A stretch of 37,896 bases of DNA from Saprospirales bacterium (GTDB lineage: Bacteria > Bacteroidota > Bacteroidia > Chitinophagales > Saprospiraceae). The notes under the pieces are model-generated. The model worked only from the letters and a program-made list of their open reading frames with translations, was not told the DNA's origin and did no database searches. The DNA lies in NCBI GenBank assembly GCA_007695035.1, contig REEO01000021.1:1-37896 (forward strand). Reading direction: 5' to 3'. The position numbers were made by a program, and so were the translations under genes. Below are positions 26,494 to 35,381 of the stretch, one piece after another (positions within the stretch are counted from its first letter, which is position 1; each line of letters starts with the position of its first letter).

Positions 26494-28007
26494 TGTGCTA
26501 TTCCTAATACATTCACAATATAAATTTCAGGGGTCAACAGTTGTTCAGCGGTCATTTCAGCAAAGTAGAAAATGGGTTCTGCCCAAATCGCCACTACGAC
26601 ACTCAAAACCGTTATTGCAATTACGGGTAGCAATACCTGACGGTTAATTACCGCCCGCTCTTTTTTCAAGGTCTCCATCTCCAAATTGGTTTCCTCCTCA
26701 GGTCTTTTCTTCCAAAATACTTCGTTCCAAATCTTCGACATGGAGTAGAGGGTCAAAAATCCCGTGGCCAATGCGACCAGTACCAAAAAGTAAGCATCAC
26801 TCACCAGACCTGCTTTTACCAGGGCAAATTTTGCCCAAAAACCACTGAGTGGTGGAAATCCGGCCAGTGAGAAGGCAGAGATCACAAAAAGCAGGGCCAA
26901 AAAAGGATAGGTGTGGTAAACACCGCCCAGTTTTTTCAATTCATAACTCCCTTTAAGTCTGTTCACGATACCGCTTATCAAAAACAGGTTGGTTTTCACA
27001 AAAACAATGTGGATGATAAAGTAAACCACTCCTGTAATGGCCAGTTTGGTCCCAATTGCCAATCCCATGATCAAATAACCTATCTGACTGATGATATGAA
27101 CACTGAGTATTTTTCTGAACTCCATTTGGGCTGCCGCTCCAAGTACACCAATAAACATGGTTGTGGCTGCGGTAAATATCAGCAGATTGTCCAGGAATGG
27201 ACTTTCGTGGGTAAAAATCAGGGTAAAAAAGCGTATGAATGCATAAACACCCACTTTGGTAAGCAGTGCGGCAAATATGGCTGTTACCGCTACCGGAGGA
27301 GTATGATAAGAGGCCGGCAACCAGCTAAAAAGTGGAAAAACTGCGGACTTCACCCCAAAGGCGATAAAAAAGAAAATCGCAGCCAGGGTAATTAGTCCTT
27401 CGTCGGGTACGCTGTCTATCCTCAGGGCAATGTCGGCCATATTAAGTGTACCGGTCAATCCATACAATACACCAATTCCGGCCAGGAAGAAAATGGAGGC
27501 CATTATGTTCAACGTGACATACTTTATGGCCCCTTCCAATTGAGCCTTGGTATTTCCAAGTGCCATCAGTACAAAGGAACTGATGAGCATGATTTCAAAC
27601 CAAACGTAGAGGTTGAAGATATCCCCGGACAGAAACGCGCCACTGACACTGAATAACAAAAAACTCATCAGGGGAAAAAAGCCGAATCGCATTCGGGCCC
27701 GGTCCATATCCCCCATCGAGTAAATGCCGACGGCAAGTCCCATTATACCTGTGAGTAGCACCATAAATGTGCTGAGATAGTCTGCCACCAGGCTAATTCC
27801 AAAGGGCGCATCCCAACCTGCTGATTGGAGGGTGATGACCTCGTTTTCCAGAACAGAGCGCATCAGGTTGATGGCCGCCAGCGTCATCGCGATGGTACTT
27901 ATTAGGAAGACGATTTTTTGCCGCTTCACATCCATCCAAAAGAAGAGGCTGATAATTCCCCCCAACAATGGAACCAATAATACCAGTAACAATTCATTTT
28001 CCATCAA
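26490..28007 (-). CDS. mrpD: Mrp antiporter subunit D (operon 2)
   Basis: A 505-aa NuoM/N-like membrane protein. Key motifs are LYVWFEIMLISSFVLMALG (glutamate helix near 135), [18 protein letters not shown] (lysine near 220) and [14 protein letters not shown] (near 250). Same length and domain order as the operon 1 subunit but clearly diverged. It overlaps mrpC and mrpE by 4 nt. Confidence 0.96.
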   Translation of the reverse strand: MMENELLLVLLVPLLGGIISLFFWMDVKRQKIVFLISTIAMTLAAINLMRSVLENEVITLQSAGWDAPFGISLVADYLSTFMVLLTGIMGLAVGIYSMGDMDRARMRFGFFPLMSFLLFSVSGAFLSGDIFNLYVWFEIMLISSFVLMALGNTKAQLEGAIKYVTLNIMASIFFLAGIGVLYGLTGTLNMADIALRIDSVPDEGLITLAAIFFFIAFGVKSAVFPLFSWLPASYHTPPVAVTAIFAALLTKVGVYAFIRFFTLIFTHESPFLDNLLIFTAATTMFIGVLGAAAQMEFRKILSVHIISQIGYLIMGLAIGTKLAITGVVYFIIHIVFVKTNLFLISGIVNRLKGSYELKKLGGVYHTYPFLALLFVISAFSLAGFPPLSGFWAKFALVKAGLVSDAYFLVLVALATGFLTLYSMSKIWNEVFWKKRPEEETNLEMETLKKERAVINRQVLLPVIAITVLSVVVAIWAEPIFYFAEMTAEQLLTPEIYIVNVLGIAQ

Positions 28008-28360
28008 TCGTCAAGTCTGTCAGTCGTGTTTAAATCATCCAGGTTGTCTGTGGCTACTATTCGGTATCCCACCTTTATCAAAACAATGGCAAATGCCTGT
28101 ATTCCAAATCCAATCACTATGGCCGTCAATACGAGTGCTTGAGGTAGAGGGTCTGCGTACGGTTCCACCAGTGCTTCGGCACCCTCCGGCACCAATGCCG
28201 GTGCACCACGGGTAATGCGGCTGATAGTGAACAACATCAAATTAGAAGCGTAGCCCAAAATGATAAGGCCGATAATCAGCTTTACAAAACTCTTGTGCAG
28301 CACCAGATAAACTCCTCCGGCGTACAATCCTCCTATCAGAAATGGCAGTACATCTTCCAT
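28004..28360 (-). CDS. mrpC: Mrp antiporter subunit C (operon 2)
   Basis: A 118-aa NuoK-like subunit, three helices, with [23 protein letters not shown] and [19 protein letters not shown] (each in the conserved place). Same length as its operon 1 homologue and 1 bp from mrpB. Confidence 0.95.
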   Translation of the reverse strand: MEDVLPFLIGGLYAGGVYLVLHKSFVKLIIGLIILGYASNLMLFTISRITRGAPALVPEGAEALVEPYADPLPQALVLTAIVIGFGIQAFAIVLIKVGYRIVATDNLDDLNTTDRLDD

Positions 28361-28361
28361 G

Positions 28362-28772
28362 TCATTCCTCCCAAAGTGAAAAAATTATCTTCAAAACTGT
28401 TCCTCCTACAAGCAGATACACTCCTATGTCAAATAATATCGGTGTGCCCGGTTTACCCATAATCGGCACTTCGATCTCTTCCAGCCAAAGCCCTGTCTTA
28501 TAGGTCTCGCCGGCTATTATCGGTATTAAGCCACTTACCACTGCGAGCAAAAGACCTAGCGCAATTAAAAATATGGGCTTAAGCTTAAAGCGACGCCTCG
28601 TCCTTTCCGCACCGTAATTTATGGCGTAAAGGGCGAATCCGGTCGAGGCAACCAGGCCGGCTACAAATCCACCACCGGGGGCGTTGTGCCCGCGAAACAA
28701 CAGGTAGAGCGAAAACAGAAAAAATAGTGGGATCAAAACGCGGATCCCGGCCGATAGTATTACTGAGTTCAT
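28362..28772 (-). CDS. mrpB: Mrp antiporter subunit B (operon 2)
   Basis: A 136-aa subunit with the MnhB signature RGHNAPGGGFVAGLVAS and the closing FDIGVYLLVGGTVLKIIFSLWEE. Its start overlaps the mrpA stop by 4 nt and supports the shorter start chosen for the operon 1 homologue. Confidence 0.95.
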   Translation of the reverse strand: MNSVILSAGIRVLIPLFFLFSLYLLFRGHNAPGGGFVAGLVASTGFALYAINYGAERTRRRFKLKPIFLIALGLLLAVVSGLIPIIAGETYKTGLWLEEIEVPIMGKPGTPILFDIGVYLLVGGTVLKIIFSLWEE

Positions 28773-31075
28773 ATCGCTTCCTCTTTATCGTCTTCTGTGG
28801 TAAATTTGATCAATCCGTATATACCCACCGCCGCAATTCCCAGGACCACAATCTCTCCCAAAGTATCCAGTGAGCGGAAATCCACCAGGATTACATTAAC
28901 TACATTTCGACCCATACCCAGCGGATAACTCGACTCTGCAAACCAGGTCTTGAGGTGAGAATCAAGGGGATGGCTGGTGATGAGCATCACTATCCAGGTC
29001 ATGATGGCACCGAAAAGTGCCGAAACCAGGAAATAGCGGAATTTTATAAATCCTTCGTCAAATATCAGGTAGTGCGGTAGCTTCCACAATACCAGTACAA
29101 ACAACACCACGGTAAGTGTCTCTATCAATATTTGCGTCATGGCCAGGTCCGGAGCACCGAAAATGATAAATACAAAAGCCACTCCGTATCCGACGACACC
29201 CAACATGGCAATGGCGAGCAGTCTGGATTTTGCTACAACCGTATAAAAACAGGCCACGATCATCAGCACACCGATTACTATGTCATAAACCCTGAAGTCG
29301 CTCCACAGCACTTCAATATTGGGTATGCCAAAATCTTTTAGAACGATGAGGGCCAACACACAGAAAGTGCCCACCATCATGGAAATGTAAACCCGCAAAT
29401 ATCCGTTTTGAACCTTTTGCGTGACATTTTTTGCCAGTTCAGCAAGGCTGTCCATGGTCTGTTTGTAGGCATAAGAGGGCTTGATCTTGTCCGAAATTTC
29501 AATCATCGACATCAGCCGCGGATTGTAATATACAAAGGCAAAGGCGGCAATACCGGCCACCAGCGTGGTCATACTCAAAATCAATTCGGTATTGATCCCG
29601 TGCCAGAGTTTCAGGTTCAGTGGTTCATTCCCGGGGAAAACCACCTGTGATGCCTGGTCCAATAGCGGGTTTATCAGACCGCTGAATACCCCCAATACTA
29701 TGGATAAGACAGCGAGTACCGCTGGCCCTACAAGCATGGTGATGGGTGCCTCGTGCGGCTTGATATCCAGTTTGTTTCGCCTACCAAAAAATACCATGTA
29801 CGAAAGCATTCCGGCCGCTGCCACGAACAACATTCCAGTGATGAAAAAGGCTGAGGTTGTCAGCGGGGAATTGATTACCATTCCAATGGTGGATTCATAC
29901 GAGTACTCCTTGCTGATGAATCCAAAAAGCGGGGGGATGCCCGCCATGGAGAGACAGGCGACCACTGCAGCAGTACCGGTTACTGGCATTTGTTTAAATA
30001 ACCTGCCCAGTTTGCGGATATTTCTGCTGCCCGTCTCGTGATCCAATATGCCCGCAACCAGGAATAAACACCCTTTGTAAAGGGCGTGGGCCAGTATAAA
30101 AATCACGGCGGCTTTTATGGCAATACCCGTTCCAATCCCCAGCAACATAACCAGTAAACCCAGTGCGCTGACCGTTGTATAGGCCAAAATTTTCTTTAAA
30201 TCGGTCTGCATAACGGCGATCATGGCGCCCAGTACCATGGTGATTCCTCCGAAAATCAGCAGCAATGCGTGCCACCCATCGGCTCCATTGAATACCGGAC
30301 TCACTCGCGCTAATAGATACACTCCGGCTTTAACCATGGTGGCAGAGTGAAGATATGCACTCACCGGAGTGGGTGCAGCCATCGCTGAGGGCAACCAAAA
30401 GTGGAAGGGAAATTGGGCCGACTTTGTAAAACAACCAATAATGATGAGCAACATGGCTCCAGTGAAAAGTCCGCTCTCGGCCAGTTGATCCCCGCGTTCT
30501 ACCAGCTCAGACATCTCCATGCTTCCACCGCCAATCCCCAGCAAAATCAAACCCGCCAGTAAGCCAAGTCCGCCACCTGCTGTGATCAGCAATGCCTCCA
30601 GGGCAGATTTTCGGGACTCTTTGTCCTCGTGGTGATAACCGATGAGAAAATAAGAGCTGAAACTGGTCAATTCCCAAAAGATAAAAAGGCTGATGATGTT
30701 GTCAGAAAGTACCAAACCGAGCATGGACGCCATGAACAAGACCAGAGCCATGAAAAACCGGTCGGTCTTTGGCATTCCTTTCATATAGGTTCCCGCATAG
30801 GCCAATACCAGTGTACCTATTCCCGTGATGAGCAGTGCGAACAACATGCTCAATCCGTCCAGGTGAAAGGAAAGAGATATCCCCATGGTGGGCACCCAAT
30901 CCCAACTTGAGGAGACCACATCGCCACCCGACACACTCCCGAATTGGGTCATCAGCCATGCAAAGACTGCCGCCGGATACAGAGCAAGCACCATCCCGGT
31001 ATTACCTTTGAAAATTCGGTATATCGCCGGGACAAAAAATGCAAATACTACTCCTGTCAGTACGATTGTCAACAT
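28769..31075 (-). CDS. mrpA: Mrp antiporter subunit A (operon 2)
   Basis: A 768-aa NuoL-like subunit. The core shows DNIISLFIFWELTSFSSYFL (glutamate helix near 130), KSAQFPFHFWLPSAMAAPTP and HSATMVKAGVYLLAR, and the C-terminal MbhD/MbhE-like part shows APDLAMTQILIETLTVVLFVL and NVVNVILVDFRSLDTLGEIVV. Length, domain layout and gene order equal those of operon 1. It leads the second operon, 322 bp after the DUF4286 gene, so a promoter should lie in that gap. Confidence 0.96.
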   Translation of the reverse strand: MLTIVLTGVVFAFFVPAIYRIFKGNTGMVLALYPAAVFAWLMTQFGSVSGGDVVSSSWDWVPTMGISLSFHLDGLSMLFALLITGIGTLVLAYAGTYMKGMPKTDRFFMALVLFMASMLGLVLSDNIISLFIFWELTSFSSYFLIGYHHEDKESRKSALEALLITAGGGLGLLAGLILLGIGGGSMEMSELVERGDQLAESGLFTGAMLLIIIGCFTKSAQFPFHFWLPSAMAAPTPVSAYLHSATMVKAGVYLLARVSPVFNGADGWHALLLIFGGITMVLGAMIAVMQTDLKKILAYTTVSALGLLVMLLGIGTGIAIKAAVIFILAHALYKGCLFLVAGILDHETGSRNIRKLGRLFKQMPVTGTAAVVACLSMAGIPPLFGFISKEYSYESTIGMVINSPLTTSAFFITGMLFVAAAGMLSYMVFFGRRNKLDIKPHEAPITMLVGPAVLAVLSIVLGVFSGLINPLLDQASQVVFPGNEPLNLKLWHGINTELILSMTTLVAGIAAFAFVYYNPRLMSMIEISDKIKPSYAYKQTMDSLAELAKNVTQKVQNGYLRVYISMMVGTFCVLALIVLKDFGIPNIEVLWSDFRVYDIVIGVLMIVACFYTVVAKSRLLAIAMLGVVGYGVAFVFIIFGAPDLAMTQILIETLTVVLFVLVLWKLPHYLIFDEGFIKFRYFLVSALFGAIMTWIVMLITSHPLDSHLKTWFAESSYPLGMGRNVVNVILVDFRSLDTLGEIVVLGIAAVGIYGLIKFTTEDDKEEAI

Positions 31076-31397
31076 ATGGGCACAAAGAAACTAATTCTAC
31101 CTGATATCCCGGGCTGTGGTAACAAGTTTTTTGTTCGATTTCACCCGGTAATAGATTTTATTCGAAATATCTAATGAAAATTTTGATACCGGGGTTTATT
31201 CCAAAGGCAGGTTTCGGGGAATTAACGGGATTTGCATGAGGGGATTCGGGCTTTTCAGACGAGAATCAATTCGATGCAGAATTTGATTGCCTAACCCGCA
31301 AACTTTTATGAGGGGTTTAAATTGGGTGGCAGCAGTAACTCGGAGACAGGCAGAAAATTGATGTTCTTTCACCACTGCTTTTTTACCAAAAAAGGCA
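31076..31397. other. Upstream region of mrp operon 2
   Basis: No gene is seen. A 7-bp inverted repeat CCCGGTA (31144-31150) / TACCGGG (31187-31193) lies about 70-120 nt before the mrpA start and could be an operator or a terminator remnant. No TAnnTTTG match on the minus strand was found. Confidence 0.4.
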
Positions 31398-31718
31398 TTA
31401 CTCCGCGCTAGACTTCTCGTTCTCCACTTCCAGCAGAGAGCGGAAGGCCACAAATTTGTCTTTGTACCGGTCGGTATGGGATTTTTGGAGAGCGGGTGCG
31501 TGGTTGTTCATGTAGTCTTCCAGGGCCTTTTTGTTGTGGCAATAGTACTGGATGGCGTAGGTGGTTCCCTGCGGTTCCTCCTTTAGCAGTTTGCAAAATT
31601 TATAGCCGCTGAACAGACCGGTTCTCATTACCTCCGGGATGTGGGTATTTAGCATCCATTTTTTCCAATCGTCCCTGACATTGTCGTCGATATTGACGGT
31701 CACATTGTAAATAATCAT
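31398..31718 (-). CDS. DUF4286 family protein
   Basis: A 106-aa soluble protein matching DUF4286: MIIYNVTVNIDD, then WKKWMLNTHIPEVMRTGLF, a strand TTYAIQYYCHNKKALEDYM and a closing KFVAFRSLLEV. The fold is expected to be a ferredoxin-like dimeric alpha/beta barrel, similar to antibiotic-monooxygenase-like proteins. No function is known. It follows the TPR gene by 30 bp and is probably in the same transcript. Confidence 0.85.
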   Translation of the reverse strand: MIIYNVTVNIDDNVRDDWKKWMLNTHIPEVMRTGLFSGYKFCKLLKEEPQGTTYAIQYYCHNKKALEDYMNNHAPALQKSHTDRYKDKFVAFRSLLEVENEKSSAE

Positions 31719-31748
31719 GTTTCTTGTTTTTTCCTGGAGTTTAAAGGA

Positions 31749-33548
31749 TCAAGGGGTGTGGATGTCTCGAAATTCGCGAAATCGCTCTCGCGCATGGTCC
31801 CTGAATCTACTGTCCCTGTAATCCATAAAGAGTATTTCGTAGTACTCAGAGGCGCGTGCCGGATCGTCAAGGTCGTGTTCCCACATCATCCCGAGTCTGT
31901 GGAGGGCATGGTCTGCGCGAATCCCGTCCGGGTGTTTGTCGTACACCCTGCTGTAGTACCTTTTCGCCATTTCAAAATCTCCAAGTTCTCTGTATGCCTC
32001 TCCTTTGGCATAAAACACATGGCCTTCGAGTGTGTGGCCGGGGAATTCATCCAGCAGGTCGTTCAGAATCTCAAAAGCCTCGTCGTGGCGATTTTGGAAG
32101 AGGAAAAGTTCGCTTTGTGCAAAGCGCCCCAGGGCCTGTGTGGTGGTATCCAGTCCGAGGTGGTCCATGATAAATACAGACAGGTCGATGGCGTCGTTCG
32201 CGATGAATCTGCTGGTAGCCGCTTTGAGGATGTCAAATTGAGACTGGGCCCATTCAAAATCTCCCATGAAGTAACTCAGCCTCGCATCCCTGAATCGGGC
32301 CTGTTCGCCTAGCATTTCCTCCGGAAAATCTTTGTCCACTTGCGAGTAGAGCAAAGTGGCTTCCCACCGCTCGCCATTAATCAAATAGTAATCACCCAAA
32401 TCGAGTTTGGCCTGTGCTTCCAGGTACCTGTTTAGGCCCGGCATATTCACTAATTCGTTGAGAATCTCGATGGCTCTGTCAATTTCATTGAGATGTATTG
32501 CATAGAACCTGCCGAGTTCTGACATCAGCGGCGCAGTGCGCGGATTTCTTCCAAATTCATCCAGAAAGTCAAGGTATTTCTCTTCCAGTTCGACCAGCAT
32601 TTCCCTGGTTGCATCCGGGTTTTGGTTGATACGCTTGCGCAGGACATTGAGGGCATTCTGCTTGGATGAGACGTAGAATGGGGAATCTATTGCTTTGTTG
32701 TCTGTGATATATCTGTAGGCTTCGATGGCGGTTTCAAGGTCTCCCTCGTTTTCCGCTGTTTGGGCCAGACGAAATACCCGCTCGCCATTTTCTCCCAGCC
32801 GCCTGTCGAGGGCGCGGTACTGAACCAGTGCAGATGCCAGGTCCCCGCGGTTAATAAAGACCCACGCCAGTAATTCTGCGAAGTGTTCATTTTCAGGGTG
32901 GTCCTGTATTTTTCCGTATAGTTGGGCCTCTAGCTCCATGAAGTCCTCCTCGGAAAAAAAGCGGTCAAAAATGGTTTGGAGATTATCCCTTCTATTGGGT
33001 TGTTCCCTGAGGTTGATCAGGTAGTATTTTACCATATTTTCGCGCTGGCCGGTTCTTCGGTAGAGGTCTGCCAGGTTGTAGGCAAATAGAGATTCATCTT
33101 CGAGTAGTTCTTCTCCTTTTTCGTAAGTGCGCAGCGCCATTTCATAATTGCCCATGCGCGTGAAACCGTTGGCCTGCCTGATGACACTACCCCTGTCTGC
33201 CGCCAGATTTCTAATGGCCCGCTCGTATTCCCGCTCAGCCCGGTCATGTCGGCCTTCCCGTTCGTAGATTCGGCCGAGTGTAAGGTGTAGATGCGTCTCC
33301 CTGGAGTATTTACCCATCCGCTCCTGAACGGCTTTTTTTGCGTCATCGAGTCGGTCGAGCTCGATATAACACTCCATCAGCCGGTCAAAGTAATGGGTAG
33401 AGCGGTCGTTTTCCCTCAAGAGTGATTCATAGACGGAGGCCGCTTTATCAAATTCCCTGTTGTTGAAATACTGGTTGGCCAGTTGTGCCGATTGCCCAAT
33501 GAGCGAGGCCGTACCGAGCATGAAGATTACTATTAATAATGTGCGCAT
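31749..33548 (-). CDS. Exported tetratricopeptide repeat protein
   Basis: A 599-aa protein with a signal peptide (MRTLLIVIFMLGTASLIGQS) and tandem TPR helices along nearly the whole length, for example ANQYFNNREFDKAASVYESLL, HLTLGRIYEREGRHDRAEREYERAI and FYAKGEAYRELGDFEMAKRYYSRVY (each within 20 residues of a repeat unit). It is likely a periplasmic scaffold. The reading frame is open further upstream to 33677, but the signal peptide fixes the start at 33548. Role unknown. It precedes DUF4286 by 30 bp. Confidence 0.85.
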   Translation of the reverse strand: MRTLLIVIFMLGTASLIGQSAQLANQYFNNREFDKAASVYESLLRENDRSTHYFDRLMECYIELDRLDDAKKAVQERMGKYSRETHLHLTLGRIYEREGRHDRAEREYERAIRNLAADRGSVIRQANGFTRMGNYEMALRTYEKGEELLEDESLFAYNLADLYRRTGQRENMVKYYLINLREQPNRRDNLQTIFDRFFSEEDFMELEAQLYGKIQDHPENEHFAELLAWVFINRGDLASALVQYRALDRRLGENGERVFRLAQTAENEGDLETAIEAYRYITDNKAIDSPFYVSSKQNALNVLRKRINQNPDATREMLVELEEKYLDFLDEFGRNPRTAPLMSELGRFYAIHLNEIDRAIEILNELVNMPGLNRYLEAQAKLDLGDYYLINGERWEATLLYSQVDKDFPEEMLGEQARFRDARLSYFMGDFEWAQSQFDILKAATSRFIANDAIDLSVFIMDHLGLDTTTQALGRFAQSELFLFQNRHDEAFEILNDLLDEFPGHTLEGHVFYAKGEAYRELGDFEMAKRYYSRVYDKHPDGIRADHALHRLGMMWEHDLDDPARASEYYEILFMDYRDSRFRDHARERFREFRDIHTP

Positions 33549-33693
33549 GGTTTCTTTTTCTGTCGTGAAAAATAACGCCGGATTGGTGTAAAAGTTGTGG
33601 AGGGGAGGGGGGAGAAAGGTAGGGCAATGAGCTTTGCCGTTCCCGGGGGGCAGCATGCTCCGGTATATCCATTTCACTCACCGCAGAGGAGGT

Positions 33694-33701
33694 CAAAGAT
33701 A
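33694..33701 (-). promoter_or_regulatory. Candidate -7 element for the TPR gene
   Basis: On the minus strand this reads TATCTTTG, an exact TAnnTTTG match. It would give a leader of about 140 nt to ATG 33548. The near match TACCTTTC at 33614-33621 is an alternative closer to the gene. Confidence 0.4.
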
Positions 33702-33988
33702 GTATTAAATCTCGCTATATTCTCTCAGCGGCTTTATTTCGGCTGCTTATTACATCGCACCGCGGAGCGATGTGTCGAAGGTAGTCGAAATAGCTGCTGT
33801 GAAGGCAGAGACAAAAGCTCTGCGGATTCTGAGACCCCTGCGCTGAGCCTTTTTGACTATGCATTAATATTAATAACATCTGGAAGCATCTAATTGACCA
33901 AAATCATTTGTTAACTTTTCAGTGCTATATTTCTTAATACTGCGGAACGAAAAATTGCACAAATCCTTAAAAATTGATGGGGAATATG
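33702..33988. other. Intergenic region with a palindrome
   Basis: No gene is seen. ACATCGC (33752-33758) pairs with GCGATGT (33767-33773) around an 8-nt loop, followed by two GTCGAA copies (33774-33779 and 33784-33789), a pattern of short repeats usual in intergenic DNA of Bacteroidota. Confidence 0.45.
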
Positions 33989-33996
33989 TATTTTTG
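33989..33996 (+). promoter_or_regulatory. Candidate -7 element for the small membrane protein
   Basis: TATTTTTG matches TAnnTTTG and lies 83 nt before ATG 34080. No clear -33 box. Confidence 0.35.
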
Positions 33997-34079
33997 GTGC
34001 ATAATCTGCGAACTCCATAAATAAGGTCCAGTGGAAGAGTTTAGGGGTATGCAGTTTTTTAACACAAAAATCGCGAATC

Positions 34080-34298
34080 ATGAATTTTGACAAAAGAAAT
34101 TGGATTGCAACCGGGCTGAGCTGGGGAGTTGTTATGTTTTTGATCGTGAGCATTGCCTTTCCCTGGTTTTCCGGCGGAGAAATTGCGTGGCAGAGCTTGT
34201 TGTTCGGCCTCATTCTCTGGGCTGCAGTTGGACTTGCATGTAGCTACATTTTGAAAATTGCAGGCGGTAAAAAGTCAAATCAGCCCGGAACCCATTGA
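34080..34298 (+). CDS. Small two-helix membrane protein
   Basis: A 72-aa protein with two predicted membrane helices (about residues 8-30 and 37-60) and a basic C-terminal tail GGKKSNQ. The composition, ATG start and following terminator support a real gene. No family is recognised. Confidence 0.6.
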   Translation: MNFDKRNWIATGLSWGVVMFLIVSIAFPWFSGGEIAWQSLLFGLILWAAVGLACSYILKIAGGKKSNQPGTH

Positions 34299-34301
34299 GG
34301 A

Positions 34302-34325
34302 ACTCCACCTGGCGGAGTCTTTTCT
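34302..34325 (+). terminator. Short intrinsic terminator
   Basis: ACTCC (34302-34306) pairs with GGAGT (34314-34318), followed by a T-rich run CTTTTCTTT. The stem is only 5 bp, but its place 4 nt after the small membrane protein gene supports the call. Confidence 0.55.
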
Positions 34326-34361
34326 TTAATAGCTAGTGAGAGAGCCTAAAAACAACTCATT

Positions 34362-34719
34362 TTGGAAACTTTTCTGAAAACACTTTTCGAGTACCTGTAC
34401 ATCGTTATTGGCAGTATTGGTGTGGGGATTATTGTATGGGGTGTTGTTTTGACGGTATTCAGATTTTTAAAGCTGGAATTCGGCAGATCAAAGCGCCAAG
34501 ACCATATACCATGATCGGGAATCCATCCGTCATCAGTTTGCCTCGTTTCTACTCCTCGCCCTGGAATTTCTAATCGCAGCAGATATTATTCTCACCGTAA
34601 TTCACCCCACTTTCGAAGAGATCGCCATTTTGGCGAGTATTGTGGCCATCAGGACAGTGATCAGCTATTTCCTGGAGAAAGAGATCAGGGATTTTAATGC
34701 CCAGAACCAGGAGATATAA
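34362..34719 (+). pseudogene. Frameshifted DUF1622 family membrane protein
   Basis: Two consecutive frames together give a complete DUF1622-like protein. The first part from TTG 34362 (LETFLKTLFEYLYIVIGSIG, then VVLTVFRFLKLEFGRSKRQ) stops at TGA 34512-34514. The second part, one base on, reads DRESIRHQFASFLLLALEFL, IAADIILTVIHPTFEEIA and SIVAIRTVISYFLEKEIRDF to TAA 34717-34719. The motif LEFLIAADII..T...P is typical of this family of three-helix inner-membrane proteins. The break lies between 34489 and 34511 and needs a one-base deletion to repair. It is either a recent frameshift mutation or a sequencing error. Confidence 0.75.
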
Positions 34720-34926
34720 TCCCACAATTAAGCTACGCGAAACTCAGATATTGAACGATGAAAATCCATCTTACAATTATTATCCTCATGCAGGTCGATT
34801 AAAAATTAAATGACCTAGAATATATGGATGCAAATCTAATAGCTTGTCGAAATAAGCTACATTGAGGAAAGATTTTACCAGATTGCGAAGATATTGGATT
34901 TTGCAGCCATTCGGAGTAGAAATGGG
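34720..34926. other. Spacer between decayed genes
   Basis: No gene is seen. The 13-nt core of the dispersed repeat (AGCTACATTGAGG) is at 34855-34867. Confidence 0.4.
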
Positions 34927-35212
34927 TTTTTGGAGAGCAATTTCCTGAGTCCAAAGATAGTCGGAGCAAACTTGAGACTCAACTGCCATCACCTCAATTT
35001 TGAGCATCATCATCGGTGCTTCGATCTGGGGCATTGCCGGCATGATTTTATTTCTGCCCCTCGCCTCCATGTTTAAAGTCGTATGCGAAGAATACGAAGA
35101 GTTCAAACCCATCGCATTGTTGTTTGGAGACCACAATTATTACCGGGAATACAACAGTGAAAAGTTCTATGAAAAATGGCTTCAGGGTATTAAAGGTTGG
35201 TGGTCCGGTTAA
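34927..35212 (+). pseudogene. 3' remnant of an AI-2E family transporter
   Basis: In one frame GFLESNFLSPKIVGANLRLN (34927-34983 area) and, one base on, ITSILSIIIGASIWGIAGMI followed by LFLPLASMFKVVCEEYEEFK and PIALLFGD, to TAA 35210-35212. Together this is the last two membrane helices and C-terminus of an AI-2E (UPF0118) transporter, which normally has about 350 residues. The other helices are missing and a frameshift near 34980 divides the remnant, so it cannot work. It lies next to a frameshifted DUF1622 gene and an insertion sequence. Confidence 0.75.
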
Positions 35213-35293
35213 TTGCACTGTGAGATATTTGTTTCAATCCGACAAATTCCACCCGGGCTCGGACTTTAGAAACGCTGCTACCCAATTCAAGTT

Positions 35294-35298
35294 CAATT
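35294..35298. repeat. IS21 target-site duplication, left copy (CAATT)
   Basis: CAATT directly precedes the left end of the element and is repeated exactly at 37842-37846 after the right end, as expected from the 4-8 bp duplications made by IS21-family transposition. Confidence 0.8.
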
Positions 35299-35353
35299 TG
35301 CCTATTTCGGAGTGACCATGCCACCTATTTCGGTCAAATAGTGCCACTTTGAA
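35299..35353. repeat. IS21 left end with two terminal repeats
   Basis: Two copies of the TTTCGG...TGCCAC motif, the inner ending TGCCACTTTGAAAGAT, which is the exact inverse of the innermost sequence at the right end (ATCTTTCAAAGTGGCA, 37734-37749). Confidence 0.8.
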
Positions 35354-35381
35354 AGATACTGCAATTATATAAAAAAAATTG

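Noticed and set aside
26913-27395. 160-aa plus-strand frame with many Lys, Asn and Cys
   Set aside because: It is antisense to mrpD of operon 2; the odd composition arises from reversed hydrophobic codons.
31758-32312. 184-aa plus-strand frame
   Set aside because: It is antisense to the TPR protein and lacks family signatures.
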